Shown one piece after another: positions 16,330 to 25,389 of a stretch of 64,000 bases of DNA (its first letter is position 1; each line of letters opens with the position of its first letter). The position numbers and the translations under genes are program-made. This stretch comes from CAVUNY01 sp963843535. Its GTDB lineage: Bacteria > Chloroflexota > Anaerolineae > Anaerolineales > Anaerolineaceae. The notes beneath the pieces are model-generated. The model was not told where the DNA came from, made no database searches, and saw nothing but the letters and a program-made list of their open reading frames with translations. Location: positions 310,001 to 374,000 of the forward strand of contig CAWJKU010000003.1 in the NCBI GenBank assembly GCA_963843535.1. Direction: 5' to 3'.

Positions 16330-19300
16330 ATGAGTAAACGAATTCTTTATTTATTGCTTAGCGGGTTGGTGGTGCTGATTGCCAGCCTGGGTCTGTTAAC
16401 GAGGACTCAAAATGCTGAAGCAGATTTCAGTCTTCCAGCCGGCGCCACGGTTACGAAAGCCACCTTGTCGCTAAATGTTTCAACATTCGAAAGCGTGACG
16501 GTGAATATCCACCGCATCACTGCCGACTGGACAGAAACCGGAGTGACGTGGTTAAACTTCGGAGAAAGCTTCGATCCAGCAGTGGTGAGTTCATTTAATC
16601 TAGCAGGACCGGGTTGGTATTCAGCGGACGTTACCCCCCTCGTTCAAGCCTGGGTGGGCGGCACTTCCCCGAACTACGGCCTCCTGTTAGAACAAGGACT
16701 GACGCCGTATTCTATATATACCAGCAGTGATGACGTCGATGTAACCAAGCGTCCGAAACTGGAGATATGTTATACGGTCTCGGGCGGGGCAGAAACCTGC
16801 GCAACCATCCAACGTCCCGGCACGCCCCCCACAGATGTAGTCGATACTTACATCTGGGAGCTTCAAAGCAATGCAAATTTCGGGATAAGCGACATCCTTT
16901 ACACCGGTTTGGTGGCTGATTATCAGAAACAATCTTTAATCCAGTTCTTATTCACCGTTGAACACCCTGCGGTCACTATTGTCAAGTACACCAACGGGCA
17001 GGAAGCAAATAATCCCAACGGCCCGGATGTTCCCCAGATCAATCCCGGTGACCCGGTCGTTTGGACGTATCGGGTTACCAATACCGGCAATGTCGCCATC
17101 CCAAGGGCGAATGTGGCGGTCACCGATGACCAGACTGGCGTGACCCCCACCTTTGACGTTGAGCTCTCCGGCAACGGCGACACGGTCTTCAATCCCGCTG
17201 AAGTCTGGCGGTATCGAGCCAGCGGGGTGGCTGTGAACCTGTCCAGCCCGCCAGCGGGGGTCATTACCGTGCCCAATGCCTGCACTCTCAACCAGACCCA
17301 GCCTGCGCGCACAGCCTATGTGAACCAGGGCACAGTCACCATCCCGGGCGCTACCGCCACCGTGCAATCCAGCTACTGCAACCCTCCCACTCCTGCGGTC
17401 ACTATTGTCAAGTACACCAACGGGCAGGAAGCGAACAATCCCAACGGCCCGGATGTTCCCCAGATCAATCCCGGTGACCCGGTCGTTTGGACGTATCGGG
17501 TTACCAATACCGGCAATGTCGCCATCCCAAGGGCGAATGTGGCGGTCACCGATGACCAGACTGGCGTGACCCCCACCTTTGACGTTGAGCTCTCCGGCAA
17601 CGGCGACACGGTCTTCAATCCCGCTGAAGTCTGGCGGTATCGAGCCAGCGGGGTGGCAGTGAACTTATCCAGCCCGCCAGCGGGGGTCATTACTGTGCCC
17701 AATGCCTGCACTCTCAACCAGACCCAGCCTGCGCGCACAGCCTATGTGAACCAGGGCACGGTTACCATCCCGGGCGCTACCGCCACCGTGCAATCCAGCT
17801 ACTGCAACCCGCCCACTCCTGCGATAACTATTGTGAAGTACACCAATGGGCATGAGGCAAATGATCCCAATGGCCCGGATGTTCCCCAGATCCATCCCGG
17901 CGACCCGGTAGTCTGGACGTATCGGGTTACCAACACCGGTACTCTTGCAGTGCCAAGGGCGAATGTGCTGGTCACCGATGACCAGACGGGTGTGAGCCCA
18001 ACCTTTGACGGTGAGCTCTCCGGCAACGGCGACACAATCTTCGATCCCGCTGAAGTCTGGCAATATCGAGCCAGCGGGGTGGCTGTGAACCTGTCCAGCC
18101 CACCAGCGGGGGTCATAACCATGCCCAATGCCTGCACCCTCAACCAGACCCAGCCTGCGCGCACAGCCTATGTGAACCAGGGCACGGTTACCATCCCGGG
18201 CGCTACCGCCACCGTGCAATCCAGCTACTGCAACCCGCTCAATCCTGGGATAGCCATTGTCAAGTACACCAACGGCCAGTTAGCAAATGATCCCAATGGG
18301 ACCGATGTTCCACAGATCAAACCCGGCGACCCCGTTGTTTGGACTTACCAGGTCACCAATACTGGACAGATGTCCTTCCCTCGGGTGAATGTGATCGTGT
18401 CTGACAACCAGCCAGGTGTTACACCGGCCTTCGACCACGAGGTTTCAGGCAACGGCGATTTAGTGTTAGACCCGACTGAAATTTGGCTCTACAAGGCCGA
18501 AGGGAATGCGGTCGATACAACTCTTCCACCTCAGGGTGTTAATATCGTCCATGACGCCTGTTCTTACAACAATACAATGCCGCAGAGCCCGGCCTATGTG
18601 AACACCGGCAGGGTTACGGTCCCGGGCGCTGCAGCCAACGCTAACTCAAGCTACTGCAACCCTGAACACTATCCATATTTCGGTGAGAACGGCTATATAG
18701 GTATTGAGGACTGGATCAACGGCGATTATGACTACAACGATTTCGGTTTTTACTTCCGGATAGAAGAAGCCATTACCTGGGCCTGCCCGGGCGGCGCATG
18801 CGGTCCGTACCTCACCCACATAACTGTCACCACCACTGCCAAGATTTTTGACTCTGGAATGAGACATCTGATTCATTTGCACCGGATTTTCAATGGCGGC
18901 GTCCACTACACAGTCTCGCGAACCATCCCGGCGTACCCCAATGAACTTACCTTGTTCGATGGCACAAAGGGCAAGGAAACGCTCGCTGGCGCTTATACTT
19001 CCTCAACAGGTGATATCGACGTCACGTTGTACAATACTGCCAAATATCAATATCCCCAGAAGCTGATCAACGAAGAAGTGGTTGTCGATATTAGCATTGA
19101 TAATCCGCTGTTGAACCCGCGCATTTCCGGTTCTTATGTCAGGAGTTACCAGATCGGATCGACCACTTTCCATGACTTGGACCCGATCATGTCCCAGTAC
19201 GATTTCTGGGAAGAAGGAACCCAGGCTAAATCACGCTGGCACCTGAAGGATACCTACCCGGTGGATTATACTCTCTTCCAGTGGTTGGTCCCCAGCTCGC

Positions 19301-19557
19301 GGATTATACCTGCCGGAACGGTCTTGCCCTTCTTGCTCGTCGTGCCCTCTACCAATTGGATTCCACCCTTTGAATCATCCACGATGACGGGACCCTACGC
19401 GCTTTTCCGCGATTTCTATACGACCAGCACCCCGAGTGACTGGTACTTGCCGTCCAATGTGACTCTAAACTGTGTTATGCCGACAGGTCTCTCATTCGGA
19501 CCATATCCAGGGTCGAGTCCTTGCAGATTAATCCATGTCCCCCTGGTAAAGAAATAA
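16330..19557 (+). CDS. Large secreted surface protein: DNRLRE-like domain, four tandem repeats, LruC-like domain
   Basis: A 1075-residue exported protein. Residues 1-33 form a signal peptide. Residues 35-210 resemble the DNRLRE surface domain (sequence such as TADWTETGVTWLNF and YSADVTPLVQAWV). Four copies of a 142-residue module follow (about 214-780), each with IVKYTNGQ, GDPVVWTYRVTNTG and VTDDQTGVTPTFD, similar to DUF11-type bacterial Ig-like repeats. The C-terminal 290 residues include IEDWINGDYDYNDFGFYF, reminiscent of LruC-type calcium-binding segments. No sortase motif or C-terminal membrane anchor is obvious. It is likely a cell-surface or matrix protein; ligand unknown. Confidence 0.82.
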   Translation: MSKRILYLLLSGLVVLIASLGLLTRTQNAEADFSLPAGATVTKATLSLNVSTFESVTVNIHRITADWTETGVTWLNFGESFDPAVVSSFNLAGPGWYSADVTPLVQAWVGGTSPNYGLLLEQGLTPYSIYTSSDDVDVTKRPKLEICYTVSGGAETCATIQRPGTPPTDVVDTYIWELQSNANFGISDILYTGLVADYQKQSLIQFLFTVEHPAVTIVKYTNGQEANNPNGPDVPQINPGDPVVWTYRVTNTGNVAIPRANVAVTDDQTGVTPTFDVELSGNGDTVFNPAEVWRYRASGVAVNLSSPPAGVITVPNACTLNQTQPARTAYVNQGTVTIPGATATVQSSYCNPPTPAVTIVKYTNGQEANNPNGPDVPQINPGDPVVWTYRVTNTGNVAIPRANVAVTDDQTGVTPTFDVELSGNGDTVFNPAEVWRYRASGVAVNLSSPPAGVITVPNACTLNQTQPARTAYVNQGTVTIPGATATVQSSYCNPPTPAITIVKYTNGHEANDPNGPDVPQIHPGDPVVWTYRVTNTGTLAVPRANVLVTDDQTGVSPTFDGELSGNGDTIFDPAEVWQYRASGVAVNLSSPPAGVITMPNACTLNQTQPARTAYVNQGTVTIPGATATVQSSYCNPLNPGIAIVKYTNGQLANDPNGTDVPQIKPGDPVVWTYQVTNTGQMSFPRVNVIVSDNQPGVTPAFDHEVSGNGDLVLDPTEIWLYKAEGNAVDTTLPPQGVNIVHDACSYNNTMPQSPAYVNTGRVTVPGAAANANSSYCNPEHYPYFGENGYIGIEDWINGDYDYNDFGFYFRIEEAITWACPGGACGPYLTHITVTTTAKIFDSGMRHLIHLHRIFNGGVHYTVSRTIPAYPNELTLFDGTKGKETLAGAYTSSTGDIDVTLYNTAKYQYPQKLINEEVVVDISIDNPLLNPRISGSYVRSYQIGSTTFHDLDPIMSQYDFWEEGTQAKSRWHLKDTYPVDYTLFQWLVPSSRIIPAGTVLPFLLVVPSTNWIPPFESSTMTGPYALFRDFYTTSTPSDWYLPSNVTLNCVMPTGLSFGPYPGSSPCRLIHVPLVKK
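16969..18664 (+). repeat. Four tandem 426-bp in-frame repeats
   Basis: Units begin at 16969, 17395, 17821 and 18247, each exactly 426 bp (142 codons), the last slightly shorter at its end. Units 1 and 2 encode the same protein sequence and differ by only a handful of synonymous bases. Unit 3 is close and unit 4 is more diverged. Confidence 0.95.
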
Positions 19558-19580
19558 CCCGACATAGCTTTTCTCAAACA

Positions 19581-19619
19581 AAAATCCTCCTGACCATGGT
19601 CAGGAGGATTTTTGTTTTA
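19581..19619 (+). terminator. Rho-independent terminator of the surface protein gene
   Basis: AAAATCCTCCTGACC and GGTCAGGAGGATTTTT form a near-perfect palindromic stem followed by GTTTT. Confidence 0.92.
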
Positions 19620-19692
19620 CACAATATCCGCTTAACCTAAATAGGTTATTCCTAAAAAATGAAGCTAAAATATAGTTAACTTGAGGTTATAT

Positions 19693-21420
19693 ATGTCAAA
19701 TCCGACGAATCAAGAGCTTGCTGAAATTTTTCAGAAAATAGCCAATCTGCTGGAAATCAAAGGCGAGGTAATTTACAAAACCCTGGCCTACCGCAGGGCA
19801 GCTGACAGCCTGCGTGCCAACGCGGCAGAAGCCGCCGCCCTGGATGCGCAGGACCGTTTGCAAGAAATCCCAGGCGTCGGCAAAGCCATTGCGGAAAAAA
19901 TTCACGAAATCCTGACAACCGGAAAACTCGAGTTTCTGGTCCAGTTGGAACAAGAAGTGCCGCCCAGCCTGGTTGATTTGCTCGAAGTGCCTGATGTCGG
20001 CCCTAAAAAAGCTGCCATGTTCTGGAAGCAGGCAAACATCACCACCCTGGCTGAGCTGGAAAGTGCCGCCCGCGAAGGAAAACTGCGCAACCTGCCTGGG
20101 ATGGGCGAAAAATCCGAAACGCGTATCCTCGATGGGATTGAAGCCCTGAAAAGGCGCAGCACGCGCCGGCTATTGGGAAACGTCCGGCCGGTGGCCCTGG
20201 GGTGGGTAGATTGGCTGGGCAGCCTGCCGGGAGTCACCCGCGTTGAAGCTGCCGGCAGCCTGCGCCGCTGGCGAGCCACCATCGGTGATCTTGACCTGGT
20301 GGCAGCCTGCGCCGACCCTGCGCCGGTGATGACGGCATTCACCAGCCATCCCAATGTGCTGCGCGTACTGGGACAGGGTGAAAATAAATCAAGCGTCGAA
20401 TTAAAAGATGGGTTAAGAATCCAGCTGTGGATCCAACCGCCCGAGCGTTTTGGCACCCTGCTGCAGTTCGTGACCGGCTCAAAGGAGCATAACGTGCGCC
20501 TGCGTGAATTAGCACAAAAAAAAGGCTGGTCGCTTTCCGACCAGGCCATCACCCTCACGGATGGCACGGAAAACCGTTATGCAGATGAAGAAGCAGTATA
20601 CGCCGATCTCGGCCTGCCGTGGATTCCGCCTGAGCTGCGCGAGGATCGGGGTGAAATCCAGGCCGCCCTGGCCGGACGCCTGCCGCGGCTGATAGCCAAT
20701 CAAGACGTGCTGGCCGACCTGCATACCCACTCTACCTGGTCCGACGGCTCGGAATCCATCCAGGCGATGGCCGAAGCTGCTATCCGGTGCGGGCGCAAAG
20801 TGCTGGCGATTACCGACCATTCTGCCGGACTGGGAGTAGCTTCCGGCCTGTCCGTCGAACGCCTGCACCAACAACGCCTGGAAATCCGGCAGGTGCAGGA
20901 AAAGCTGGGAGACCGCCTTTTACTGCTGCAGGGCTCAGAGGTGGAAATCCACGCTGACGGCAGCCTGGACTACACCGAAGAGGTGCTGGCTGAATTGGAT
21001 GTGGTGATCGTTTCGCTGCATTCCAGTTTACGCCAGCCGCGCCAACAAATTACCGAACGCCTGGTGCGCGCCATGCGCCATCCCCAGGTGGACATCATCG
21101 GCCACCCCAGTGGGCGTCTGCTGCCCAACCGTGAAGGAGCCGACCTGGATTGGGACGTGATCCTCCAAACAGCCAAAGAAACAGGTGTCGCCCTGGAAAT
21201 CGACGCTCATCCATCGCGCCTCGATCTGGACGAGATCTACGCCCGTCGGGCGGTCGAAATGGGCATACCTATTGCCATTGATACCGATGCCCATGCCCTG
21301 GACCAGCTCGAATTGATGGAATATGGGGTTTCCGTCGCCCGAAGAGCCTGGATTGGACCGGATTCAGTCATCAATACCTGGCCACAAGACCGTTTGCTGG
21401 CCTGGTTAAAACGTAAATAA
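19693..21420 (+). CDS. polX: DNA polymerase/3'-5' exonuclease PolX
   Basis: A repair polymerase of 575 residues with both gap-filling and exonuclease activity in known family members. The N-terminal 8-kDa-like and helix-hairpin-helix region contains ALDAQDRLQEIPGVGKAIAEKI and LLEVPDVGPKKA. The polymerase X palm has AGSLRRWRATIGDLDLVAAC with the catalytic Asp pair. The C-terminal PHP domain has DLHTHSTWSDGSES, AITDHSAGLGVASGL, GSEVEIHADGSLDY and DIIGHPSGRLL. The ATG at 19693 is preceded by GAGG at 19683-19686. It is 14 bp upstream of the ChrB-domain gene, so cotranscription is likely. Confidence 0.95.
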   Translation: MSNPTNQELAEIFQKIANLLEIKGEVIYKTLAYRRAADSLRANAAEAAALDAQDRLQEIPGVGKAIAEKIHEILTTGKLEFLVQLEQEVPPSLVDLLEVPDVGPKKAAMFWKQANITTLAELESAAREGKLRNLPGMGEKSETRILDGIEALKRRSTRRLLGNVRPVALGWVDWLGSLPGVTRVEAAGSLRRWRATIGDLDLVAACADPAPVMTAFTSHPNVLRVLGQGENKSSVELKDGLRIQLWIQPPERFGTLLQFVTGSKEHNVRLRELAQKKGWSLSDQAITLTDGTENRYADEEAVYADLGLPWIPPELREDRGEIQAALAGRLPRLIANQDVLADLHTHSTWSDGSESIQAMAEAAIRCGRKVLAITDHSAGLGVASGLSVERLHQQRLEIRQVQEKLGDRLLLLQGSEVEIHADGSLDYTEEVLAELDVVIVSLHSSLRQPRQQITERLVRAMRHPQVDIIGHPSGRLLPNREGADLDWDVILQTAKETGVALEIDAHPSRLDLDEIYARRAVEMGIPIAIDTDAHALDQLELMEYGVSVARRAWIGPDSVINTWPQDRLLAWLKRK

Positions 21421-21434
21421 AGGGAGCATCAGCT

Positions 21435-21872
21435 ATGTTTTGGGTAACCAGATCACACGTACATGTCGACCGCGTCGCCTGTCCCTGGCTTATCACCCGC
21501 TTCATTGATAACCGCGCAGAATTTCTATTTGTGCCCAAAAACCAGGTGAACAAGATTGTTGAAGAAACCAGGGCAATCCCTTTCGATGCCCCTGGCGTCG
21601 AACTCGGCCATCATGATGGGCGCTGTTCGTTTGAGAGCATCCTTCTCAAGTATGAATTGACTGACCCTGCCCTGCTGCGGCTGGGGCGCATTGTCCATGG
21701 GGCCGATGTCGCCGAAGATATTGATTCGGATCCTGTTTCGCGCGGTCTGGAAGCGATCGCTTCCGGTTTCGGACTGCGCTACCCGGATGATGAGGCTAAT
21801 CTGGAGAGTCAATTCGAAGTCTACGATTCCCTGTACGCCTGGTGCAAGCTGCAGATCGCGAGCGGCAAATGA
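21435..21872 (+). CDS. ChrB C-terminal domain (chromate resistance) protein
   Basis: A 145-residue stand-alone version of the chromate-resistance-protein domain, which in ChrB lies behind a regulatory N-terminal half. Recognisable parts are WVTRSHVHVDRVACPWLITRF, FIDNRAEFLFVP, FDAPGVELGHHDGRCSFE and the IVHGADVAED segment with conserved His and Asp residues. The role of the isolated domain is unclear; it may bind metal. It overlaps the MFS gene by an ATGA junction, so a two-gene unit that senses or exports a toxic anion is plausible but unproven. Confidence 0.85.
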   Translation: MFWVTRSHVHVDRVACPWLITRFIDNRAEFLFVPKNQVNKIVEETRAIPFDAPGVELGHHDGRCSFESILLKYELTDPALLRLGRIVHGADVAEDIDSDPVSRGLEAIASGFGLRYPDDEANLESQFEVYDSLYAWCKLQIASGK

Positions 21873-23119
21873 ACCAACCGTTGGACGTTCTGACCCGAGA
21901 CAGCCGCATTTTATTCACTACACGCACCGCCCGCCTGTTCGGTTACGGGTTTCTCTCTGTCGTCCTGGTTCTGTATCTGACACAACTTGGACTGGATGAA
22001 GGCCAGGTCGGCCTGCTGCTGACCCTGACCCTGATCGGTGATACGGCGATTTCATTATGGATCACCACCCACGCCGACCGGATTGGACGCAAGCGGATGC
22101 TGATCGCGGGCGCGGGATTGATGATCCTGGCGGGGATTCTGTTTGTGGCCACCAGCAACTATTTCTTACTGGTGCTGGCCGCCACGATCGGGGTGATCAG
22201 TCCCAGCGGCAACGAAGTGGGGCCGTTCCTATCGATCGAACAAGCCTCTCTCAGCCACCTGCTTCCAGATAACCGGCGTACCGGGATCTTTGCCTGGTAC
22301 AACCTGGTCGGATCGTTTGCCACCGCGCTCGGCGCTCTGTGCGGGGGTGGGCTGTCTCAGCTTCTGCGATCGTCCGGGATGCCCCCCCTGGAAGCCTACC
22401 GCTTCGTCGTCCTGGGGTATGCCTTGATCGGCCTGCTGCTGGCAGTCATGTTTCTGCGTCTCAGCCCGGCTATCGAGAACCACCCCAAGGCTCGGCCTGA
22501 GGTGAATGAACCGGTCGCCAACCCCACTTTCCTCGGCCTGGGCCGCTCGCGCGGGATCGTCTTGCGCCTGGCGGGTCTTTTTTCCCTGGATGCTTTCGCG
22601 GGCGGGTTTGTCATTCAAAGCTTTGTTGCATACTGGTTCCATATCCGCTTCGGGGTCGAGCCGGCGCTTTTAGGCGGCATCTTTTTCGGCGCTAATGTAC
22701 TGGCGGGTATCTCAGCATTAAGCGCTGCCTGGGTGGCGCGGAGGATCGGCCTGATCCGCACCATGGTTTTCACCCACCTGCCGTCCAATGTGCTGCTGAT
22801 GCTCGTCCCGCTGATGCCCAATCTGCCTCTGGCAATTACAGTTTTCCTGCTGCGTTTCAGCATCTCGCAAATGGATGTGCCCACGCGCCAATCGTACACG
22901 ATGGCCGTGGTAGAACCCGATGAACGTTCAGCTGCCGCCGGGGTTACGGGCGTTGCCCGCACTATCGGCGCATCTATGGCGCCTATCTTCACCGGAATTT
23001 TATTCAGCAACGCTGCCTTGCTCAGCCTGCCGTTTCTGATCAGCGGCAGCTTGAAAATAATTTATGATCTAATCCTCTACCGCAGCTTCCAGGCCCACCG
23101 TCCACCGGAAGAAAGATGA
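21869..23119 (+). CDS. Major facilitator superfamily transporter
   Basis: A 416-residue membrane transporter with about 12 hydrophobic segments. The MFS motif between helices 2 and 3 reads THADRIGRKRMLIAG. The second half includes a cytoplasmic loop and RIGLIRTMVFTHLPSN. The ATG at 21869 overlaps the ChrB-domain stop (ATGA), which sets the start and indicates coupling; a longer frame adds nine residues inside the previous gene. Substrate cannot be inferred beyond the neighbour, which hints at an oxyanion or drug. Confidence 0.88.
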   Translation: MNQPLDVLTRDSRILFTTRTARLFGYGFLSVVLVLYLTQLGLDEGQVGLLLTLTLIGDTAISLWITTHADRIGRKRMLIAGAGLMILAGILFVATSNYFLLVLAATIGVISPSGNEVGPFLSIEQASLSHLLPDNRRTGIFAWYNLVGSFATALGALCGGGLSQLLRSSGMPPLEAYRFVVLGYALIGLLLAVMFLRLSPAIENHPKARPEVNEPVANPTFLGLGRSRGIVLRLAGLFSLDAFAGGFVIQSFVAYWFHIRFGVEPALLGGIFFGANVLAGISALSAAWVARRIGLIRTMVFTHLPSNVLLMLVPLMPNLPLAITVFLLRFSISQMDVPTRQSYTMAVVEPDERSAAAGVTGVARTIGASMAPIFTGILFSNAALLSLPFLISGSLKIIYDLILYRSFQAHRPPEER

Positions 23120-23158
23120 CTTTTTTCTCCAAAGTTGAAAACGGATTAATTAGTTAAC

Positions 23159-24064
23159 ATGGAACCGATGATGATGCGCCATTTTCCCATGGCACTCAAC
23201 GCCTCGATCCTGGCCGACTACTTTATTTTCCACCGGCGGCGGCCCTTTCTTGCCAGTTATAAACTTACTTATCAATGCAATCTTAGCTGCCAGCAGTGCC
23301 CATTTAAATCTAATGCGGTCCCCCAACCCGACTATGCCCAGGTGTGCCAGACGCTGGATCAGTTATCTGCCCGGGGAAACCGCGTAGTAATTTTAGAGGG
23401 CGGCGAACCGTTGTTGTGGCGCGACGGGGATCACGACTGCCGGGACGTGGTGCGCTACGCGCGCCAGAAATTTTTTCGGGTGGGGATCACCACCAACGGC
23501 ACCCTCCCGCTGGACGTGGAGGCCGATATCCTGTGGGTCAGCATCGATGGCCTGGAGGATACTCACAACCGCCTGCGGGGTGCACCGGTTTTTGCGCGCG
23601 TGATCGATTCGATCCGCCAGTCTGCCCATCCCCGCATCTATGCCCATATCACCGCCAATGCTGAAAACCGCGCTGAAATTCCCGCCCTCGTGCGTTTCTT
23701 ATCCCCCCTGGTGAAGGGCGTTACCATCCAGTTTTATTACCCCTATGGATCCGATGATCGTTTATTCCTGCCCAGACGTGATCGGATCGCCCTGCTGGAT
23801 GAACTGATCGCGCTCAAAAAATCGGGATACCCGCTGCTCAATTCGATCTCCGGGCTGAGCGCCCTGAAAACCAACCGCTGGCGCTGCCTGCCCTGGCTGG
23901 CAGACTGCGCTAACCCGGACGGCAGCCTGTCGCAGGGCTGCTACCTGCAGGGTCGCGCCGAGATTGACTGCTCCAAATGCGGCTTTTCACCCTATACGGA
24001 GATCTCGCTTGCCTTTCGAGGCAATCCAGGGGCTATTTTGGCAGGCATGAAAATATTTTATTAA
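23159..24064 (+). CDS. Radical SAM protein
   Basis: A 301-residue enzyme with the cluster motif CNLSCQQC (CxxxCxxC) after KLTYQ, followed by VVILEGGEPLLWRDGD, which is the GGEP-like SAM-contact motif, and ITTNGTLPL. The C-terminal part holds extra cysteines (DCANPDGSLSQGC, then DCSKCGFSPY), suggesting a short SPASM/twitch-like auxiliary cluster. There is no strong ribosome site before 23159 and the ATG run there leaves the start uncertain by a few residues. It is followed after 56 bp by a nucleoside phosphorylase-family gene, suggesting linked chemistry. Substrate is unknown. Confidence 0.85.
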   Translation: MEPMMMRHFPMALNASILADYFIFHRRRPFLASYKLTYQCNLSCQQCPFKSNAVPQPDYAQVCQTLDQLSARGNRVVILEGGEPLLWRDGDHDCRDVVRYARQKFFRVGITTNGTLPLDVEADILWVSIDGLEDTHNRLRGAPVFARVIDSIRQSAHPRIYAHITANAENRAEIPALVRFLSPLVKGVTIQFYYPYGSDDRLFLPRRDRIALLDELIALKKSGYPLLNSISGLSALKTNRWRCLPWLADCANPDGSLSQGCYLQGRAEIDCSKCGFSPYTEISLAFRGNPGAILAGMKIFY

Positions 24065-24120
24065 GCCGGTCAACGCCATTTTTCAACTGTTCTGCTAATT
24101 GGACCATCGGGAAAAAAGCT

Positions 24121-24930
24121 ATGATTTCAAATGTGAAGACTGTTTCTGATTTTTTCCAGTTGGATCGATTCAATATCTCCCCGGCCAGCATAACCCAGAT
24201 GGTCTTTCATTGTGCTCCGGAGATCATTCAGCCGGACGTAATCCTGATGCCGTGGTGGCAGCCAGAAGTGTTTAGTCAGTGGGTAGACCGGATCACGATC
24301 ATCTCCGATCGTTTATTATTTGAGTTCGAATATAAAGGAAAAAAGATCAGCGTCGTCCGTTCAGGGATCGGTGCGCCCCAGGCTGGGGATGCAGTCCTGG
24401 CGCTGGGCTTTACAGCGTGTAAGCGGCTGTTATTCGCCGGTTCAGTCGGTGGATTGCAGCCCAATATCCAGATCGGTGACCTGATGATGCCAGAATTTTC
24501 CTATTCCGGGGATGGTTTTTGTCGCTATCTTGAGACGGAAGTTCCAAAGGCGGACTGCCTCATCGAGCGAGTCTTCCCGGATAAAGCATTATCCTCCAAC
24601 TTACTGCGCTCGGCATCCCTTCTTGCCAGAGATGCAGGAATAGCCATTCATACCGGTCCGGTTTATTGTATTGACAGTATTCTTTCCCAGTTCCGCTTAT
24701 TAGATTATTTTGCTGATGAGCTGGGCTGCATCGGGATCGAAATGGAGACAGCCGCCGTCTTCAAAGCAGCCCGTCTGGTTGGCATACAGGCTGCCGCATT
24801 ATTTTCGGTATCCGATGTTCCGGTTATGAAAAAGACCCTTTACGCCGGGCGGTCTCCCGAGGAACGGGATCGCCGCATACAAATCCGCGCCAATGTGCTG
24901 GCAAAAGCGTTATTGGATTGTTTGGATTAA
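24121..24930 (+). CDS. Purine nucleoside phosphorylase / nucleosidase superfamily protein
   Basis: A 269-residue PNP/UDP-family enzyme. Visible: VVRSGIGAPQAGDAVLAL, LLFAGSVGGLQPNIQIGDLMM and the ribose-binding motif GCIGIEMETAAVFKAA, followed by FSVSDVP with the catalytic-type Asp. These place it with nucleoside phosphorylases and hydrolases, but purine versus pyrimidine cannot be decided. It pairs with a radical SAM gene just upstream; one possible role is removal of 5'-deoxyadenosine or processing of an adenosylated product. This is an inference only. Confidence 0.83.
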   Translation: MISNVKTVSDFFQLDRFNISPASITQMVFHCAPEIIQPDVILMPWWQPEVFSQWVDRITIISDRLLFEFEYKGKKISVVRSGIGAPQAGDAVLALGFTACKRLLFAGSVGGLQPNIQIGDLMMPEFSYSGDGFCRYLETEVPKADCLIERVFPDKALSSNLLRSASLLARDAGIAIHTGPVYCIDSILSQFRLLDYFADELGCIGIEMETAAVFKAARLVGIQAAALFSVSDVPVMKKTLYAGRSPEERDRRIQIRANVLAKALLDCLD

Positions 24931-25029
24931 CGGCAGGCTATTCTACCAATCAGGACATCGGGAGGGACGGGGAGATCCTGAGCGAAAGTCAAATTGAGCA
25001 GAATATCGCCTGGCTGCCACAACCCTCGC

Positions 25030-25181
25030 GGGTGCCAGCGAATAGCTCTTGGTTAAATGAAAAGAGCGGGCGACGGGATTCGGATTACAACACCCCCTTG
25101 CGCCTCTTCGGGCGCACCAAGGGTGTGGGTGCCGGCGAATAACTCTTGGTTAAATGAAAAGAGCGGGCGACGGGATTCGGA
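25030..25181. repeat. 97-bp-offset direct repeat including tRNA-Gly 3' half
   Basis: The 55 bp at 25030-25084 and 25127-25181 match at 53 positions. The second copy contains the 3' acceptor and T-arm of tRNA-Gly plus its 3' flank; the first is an orphan copy. A GC-rich inverted repeat (about 25087-25130, with CTTGCGCC and GGCGCACCAAG) lies between them. Confidence 0.85.
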
Positions 25182-25233
25182 CCCGCGAATAGTAGCTTGG
25201 AAGGCTACTGCCTTACCACTTGGCGACGCCCGC
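25163..25233 (-). tRNA. tRNA-Gly(TCC)
   Basis: On the minus strand the cloverleaf is complete: acceptor GCGGGCG with CGCCCGC, D-arm GCC/GGC, anticodon arm GTAGC-CTTCCAA-GCTAC with anticodon TCC, and T-arm GCGGG-TCCGAAT-CCCGT. CCA is not encoded. Confidence 0.96.
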
Positions 25234-25389
25234 AAGTGAATTGTATTATACCCAGCCACGGCTTTTTTATCAAGGAACAATCCGGCGCCCAGCATGGGGG
25301 TGATTATTCTCCTGATGCGGGTGCTTTTCTTCCCATTCCTTTCGGGACCGGCGGGCTGTATAATTCAGGCGCTCGATCAGGAGATCTAA

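Noticed and set aside
23159..24930. HpnH/HpnG hopanoid pair or futalosine pathway enzymes
   Set aside because: The radical SAM protein does not show the HpnH-style CNLACAGCGK context and no other hopanoid or menaquinone genes are present in the window.
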